Below, in pieces: positions 62,511 through 64,000 of a DNA stretch of 64,000 nucleotides. The stretch's first letter is position 1; each line of letters starts with the position of its first letter. Position numbers and translations under genes: made by a program. This stretch comes from Pempheris klunzingeri (lineage: Eukaryota > Chordata > Actinopteri > Acropomatiformes > Pempheridae): assembly GCF_042242105.1 (NCBI RefSeq), contig NC_092022.1, positions 13,574,001 through 13,638,000 of the forward strand. The letters run 5' to 3'. The notes below the pieces were generated by a model. That model did no database searches. It worked only from the letters and a program-made list of their open reading frames with translations, and was not told the origin of the DNA.

Positions 62511-64000
62511 GGGAGAAAGAGAGCGGGGAAAGGAGGAGGAATGTCGTGTCACAGAGTTAATTACAGCGTTAGCAGGCGGGAGTGCAGCCTGTGCTGCTAT
62601 CCTTTCATGTCCTAGCAGGCCAGCTTTAGCCAGCACAGCCACTCACTCATACTGTAATTAGTGCTTTGTTAGTGAGAAAAGCATGAGAAAAGCCACTGTA
62701 AATCAAACACCCTGCCTTTACTGTAGAGGGCTCAGGAGCAGGGAGCAAGGTCCTTTGCCACCGGATTAAAGAACTTAAATCCTTAAAGAGCACCACTGCT
62801 GACACTGTGTTTGTGGGCTTAGAAAATCAAGTGTCTTTTGATGACTTGTTGTGCGGTTTACCTCTCTGATTTATCCCCAATCTCTCTGACCAAGTTAATT
62901 TGCCAGTGTGAAAAGTGTTTGATTTAGTAGTTCATTTATGCTTGTAAGGAAGTTGATTTTTCTTCGCTGTTCCTGAAATTTCTGCAGAGCATGCACATAA
63001 AAAACAAAAAAAAAAAAACACACACACACGCACATCGTGTTTGCGTACAGTGTAACACCTTGTGCTCAGTGCTGTTAGGATGATGAATGTGAACACTGAA
63101 GATAAATATCCACTGTCATCTGTCATCAGGCTGCTCAGGTCTGGCTCTGCCTCTGTTGGCCAGCAGATAAAGAGCATTTCACAGTGGCTACACCGGACAT
63201 TAATGGACACACACGGCATACAAGCATACACACTCTCACTCAGATTTCTGTAATTATGACAGATTGTTCACCTGGTGTGCTCCAGACTTGACTGCATGAG
63301 GAGAGTAAACATTAGCCAACTTGGTAAAGGGGTGGGACTAGCGCTATTAAGCACATTAACGTGTGCGGCATTGTGTGAAGGACTGTCTGTGACTTGCTGC
63401 TGTCCACATCAATCATCCTGCTGGTTGTTTGGGTCCACCCACAGCGCTGTAGGTAAAGATGGCCCGCATAAACAATACACTGAATTGAAGAAAGGACATC
63501 AGAGCCATTACAGCTGCTCCATCGATCATAAATTCCTCTTTACATGTCCTAAACCTCTGCATGCTCAGATAGTTCTTGTATATACTGTATACTCAGAATT
63601 AAAGATGAACTGACACCCCAACTTTTTCCCTTTTTCTATTTTCTTTGTTTACCTCACTTCCTCTCTCTCTGTCTCTTTGTTACCTTCAAACTCTCTGTCA
63701 ACTCTTCCCTCTATCAACATTTTCACCCATGCGATTTTTGCACCCTTGTGCCTCCCCAATTATTTTTCTCTCTTTCTCCCCTTCTCCCCACGCACTTTGT
63801 CTCCAAGTCTCTCCTCCTCTCCCTCCATCCCTCTGCTTTAATAATGGATAGGATGCGGCTACGGCACTAAAGAATACATGGGAGGGGATCTTGGGACACG
63901 CCAAGTGTTTGGAGCAAGTGTTTGTGCACACACCCTCAAAAAATAGTTCCGCTGGCCTAGCACAATGTCATGCACTCGCTGCACTCTCTGCCGGTCTCAG
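55894..64000 (+). CDS. cacna2d3: Voltage-gated calcium channel alpha2delta-3 subunit, exons 1-2 (partial gene)
   Basis: Exon 1 is 55894-56018 and exon 2 is 56423-56504, with GTAAGT and GTGAGC donors; both join in phase to give 69 residues. Residues 1-30 or so are a hydrophobic signal peptide. Then comes SIPPSVVKLWASAFGGEMK, nearly the same as human alpha2delta-3 (IPLSVVKLWASAFGGEIK), and exon 2 ends in YSGSQLLQK exactly as in human. Alpha2delta-1 and -2 differ clearly here. The mature protein is an extracellular, membrane-anchored auxiliary subunit with VWA and Cache domains that promotes trafficking of Cav channels and synapse function; those domains lie beyond the window. From 56505 to the end is intron 2, which is also very long in mammals. 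ATG 55894 is preferred because it opens the signal peptide. Confidence 0.92.
56402..56420 (+). repeat. (TG)n tract at the acceptor of cacna2d3 exon 2
   Basis: About nine TG units run directly into CAG at 56420-56422, replacing most of the usual polypyrimidine tract of this acceptor. Confidence 0.9.
58139..58193. repeat. (GT)n microsatellite
   Basis: About 27 GT units; forms an inverted pair with the CA array 131 bp downstream. Confidence 0.95.
58325..58397. repeat. (CA)n microsatellite
   Basis: About 36 CA units, the longest pure dinucleotide array in the window. Confidence 0.95.
59298..59334. repeat. Poly(C)-poly(T) homopyrimidine tract
   Basis: 24 consecutive C followed directly by 13 T, then more T/C-rich sequence to about 59365. 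The opposite strand is all purine. Confidence 0.95.
59622..59648. repeat. (CA)n microsatellite
   Basis: About 13 CA units in cacna2d3 intron 2. Confidence 0.9.
60076..60165. repeat. Inverted (GT)n and (CA)n pair
   Basis: A GT-rich run (60076-60099, one interruption) and a CA run (60132-60165) separated by about 32 bp, on opposite strands relative to each other. Confidence 0.9.
62058..62125. repeat. (TG)n microsatellite with two GC interruptions
   Basis: About 34 dinucleotide units interrupted by CG steps near 62100 and 62106. Confidence 0.95.
62471..62508. repeat. (GT)n microsatellite
   Basis: About 19 GT units in cacna2d3 intron 2. Confidence 0.95.

Larger units (their letters stand above)
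56505..64000 (+). other. cacna2d3 intron 2 (open at right edge)
   Basis: At least 7.5 kb, AT-rich and dense in microsatellites. No later alpha2delta-3 exon was found, and no nested gene is visible. Confidence 0.7.

Noticed and set aside
63961..64000. Window end with CTGCCGGTCTCAG, acceptor-like
   Set aside because: No exon sequence follows inside the window, so it cannot be assigned to cacna2d3 exon 3.

Overview
The window reads as teleost fish nuclear DNA, probably a percomorph. Genes are split by GT-AG introns, dinucleotide microsatellites are abundant, and two copies of an interspersed palindromic repeat typical of percomorph genomes are present. There are no operons, CRISPR arrays or bacterial signals. 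Identifications rest on reading translated exons against remembered family sequences; no database search was run.

All four host genes lie on the + strand. (1) bgn, biglycan, a class I small leucine-rich proteoglycan, has seven coding exons between 2932 and 8972 that join in phase into a 372-residue protein. (2) b4galt3, a Golgi beta-1,4-galactosyltransferase, has six coding exons from 12743 to 16814 (431 residues), behind a GC-rich leader near 11230-11590. (3) atp6ap1l, a V-ATPase accessory subunit S1-like membrane protein, has seven coding exons from 22743 to 33780 (341 residues). (4) The start of cacna2d3, the alpha2delta-3 calcium-channel subunit, has exons 1 and 2 at 55894-56018 and 56423-56504; the rest lies beyond the right edge. 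The spaces between genes are AT-rich and repeat-rich, with no further gene I can support.

Between atp6ap1l and cacna2d3 sits a complete, very young Ty3/gypsy-type LTR retrotransposon (36057-43983, minus strand). Its two 421-bp LTRs show no difference by eye, and it is flanked by a 4-bp CATA duplication. Gag and pol are both uninterrupted. They are linked by a canonical -1 frameshift heptamer (TTTAAAC) directly before the gag stop, with a GC stem and a possible pseudoknot downstream. The primer binding site fits the 3' end of tRNA-His. A second 13-nt block in U5, 20 nt upstream of it, is complementary to the tRNA-His anticodon arm, suggesting a two-site primer contact like that described for some retroviruses.

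Other points worth a look are a (TG)n tract sitting directly on the acceptor of cacna2d3 exon 2, and two palindromic repeats that both end about 79 nt upstream of an exon. A possibly single glycosaminoglycan site in the biglycan-like protein and large inverted (GT)n/(CA)n arrays in cacna2d3 intron 2 are also noted.
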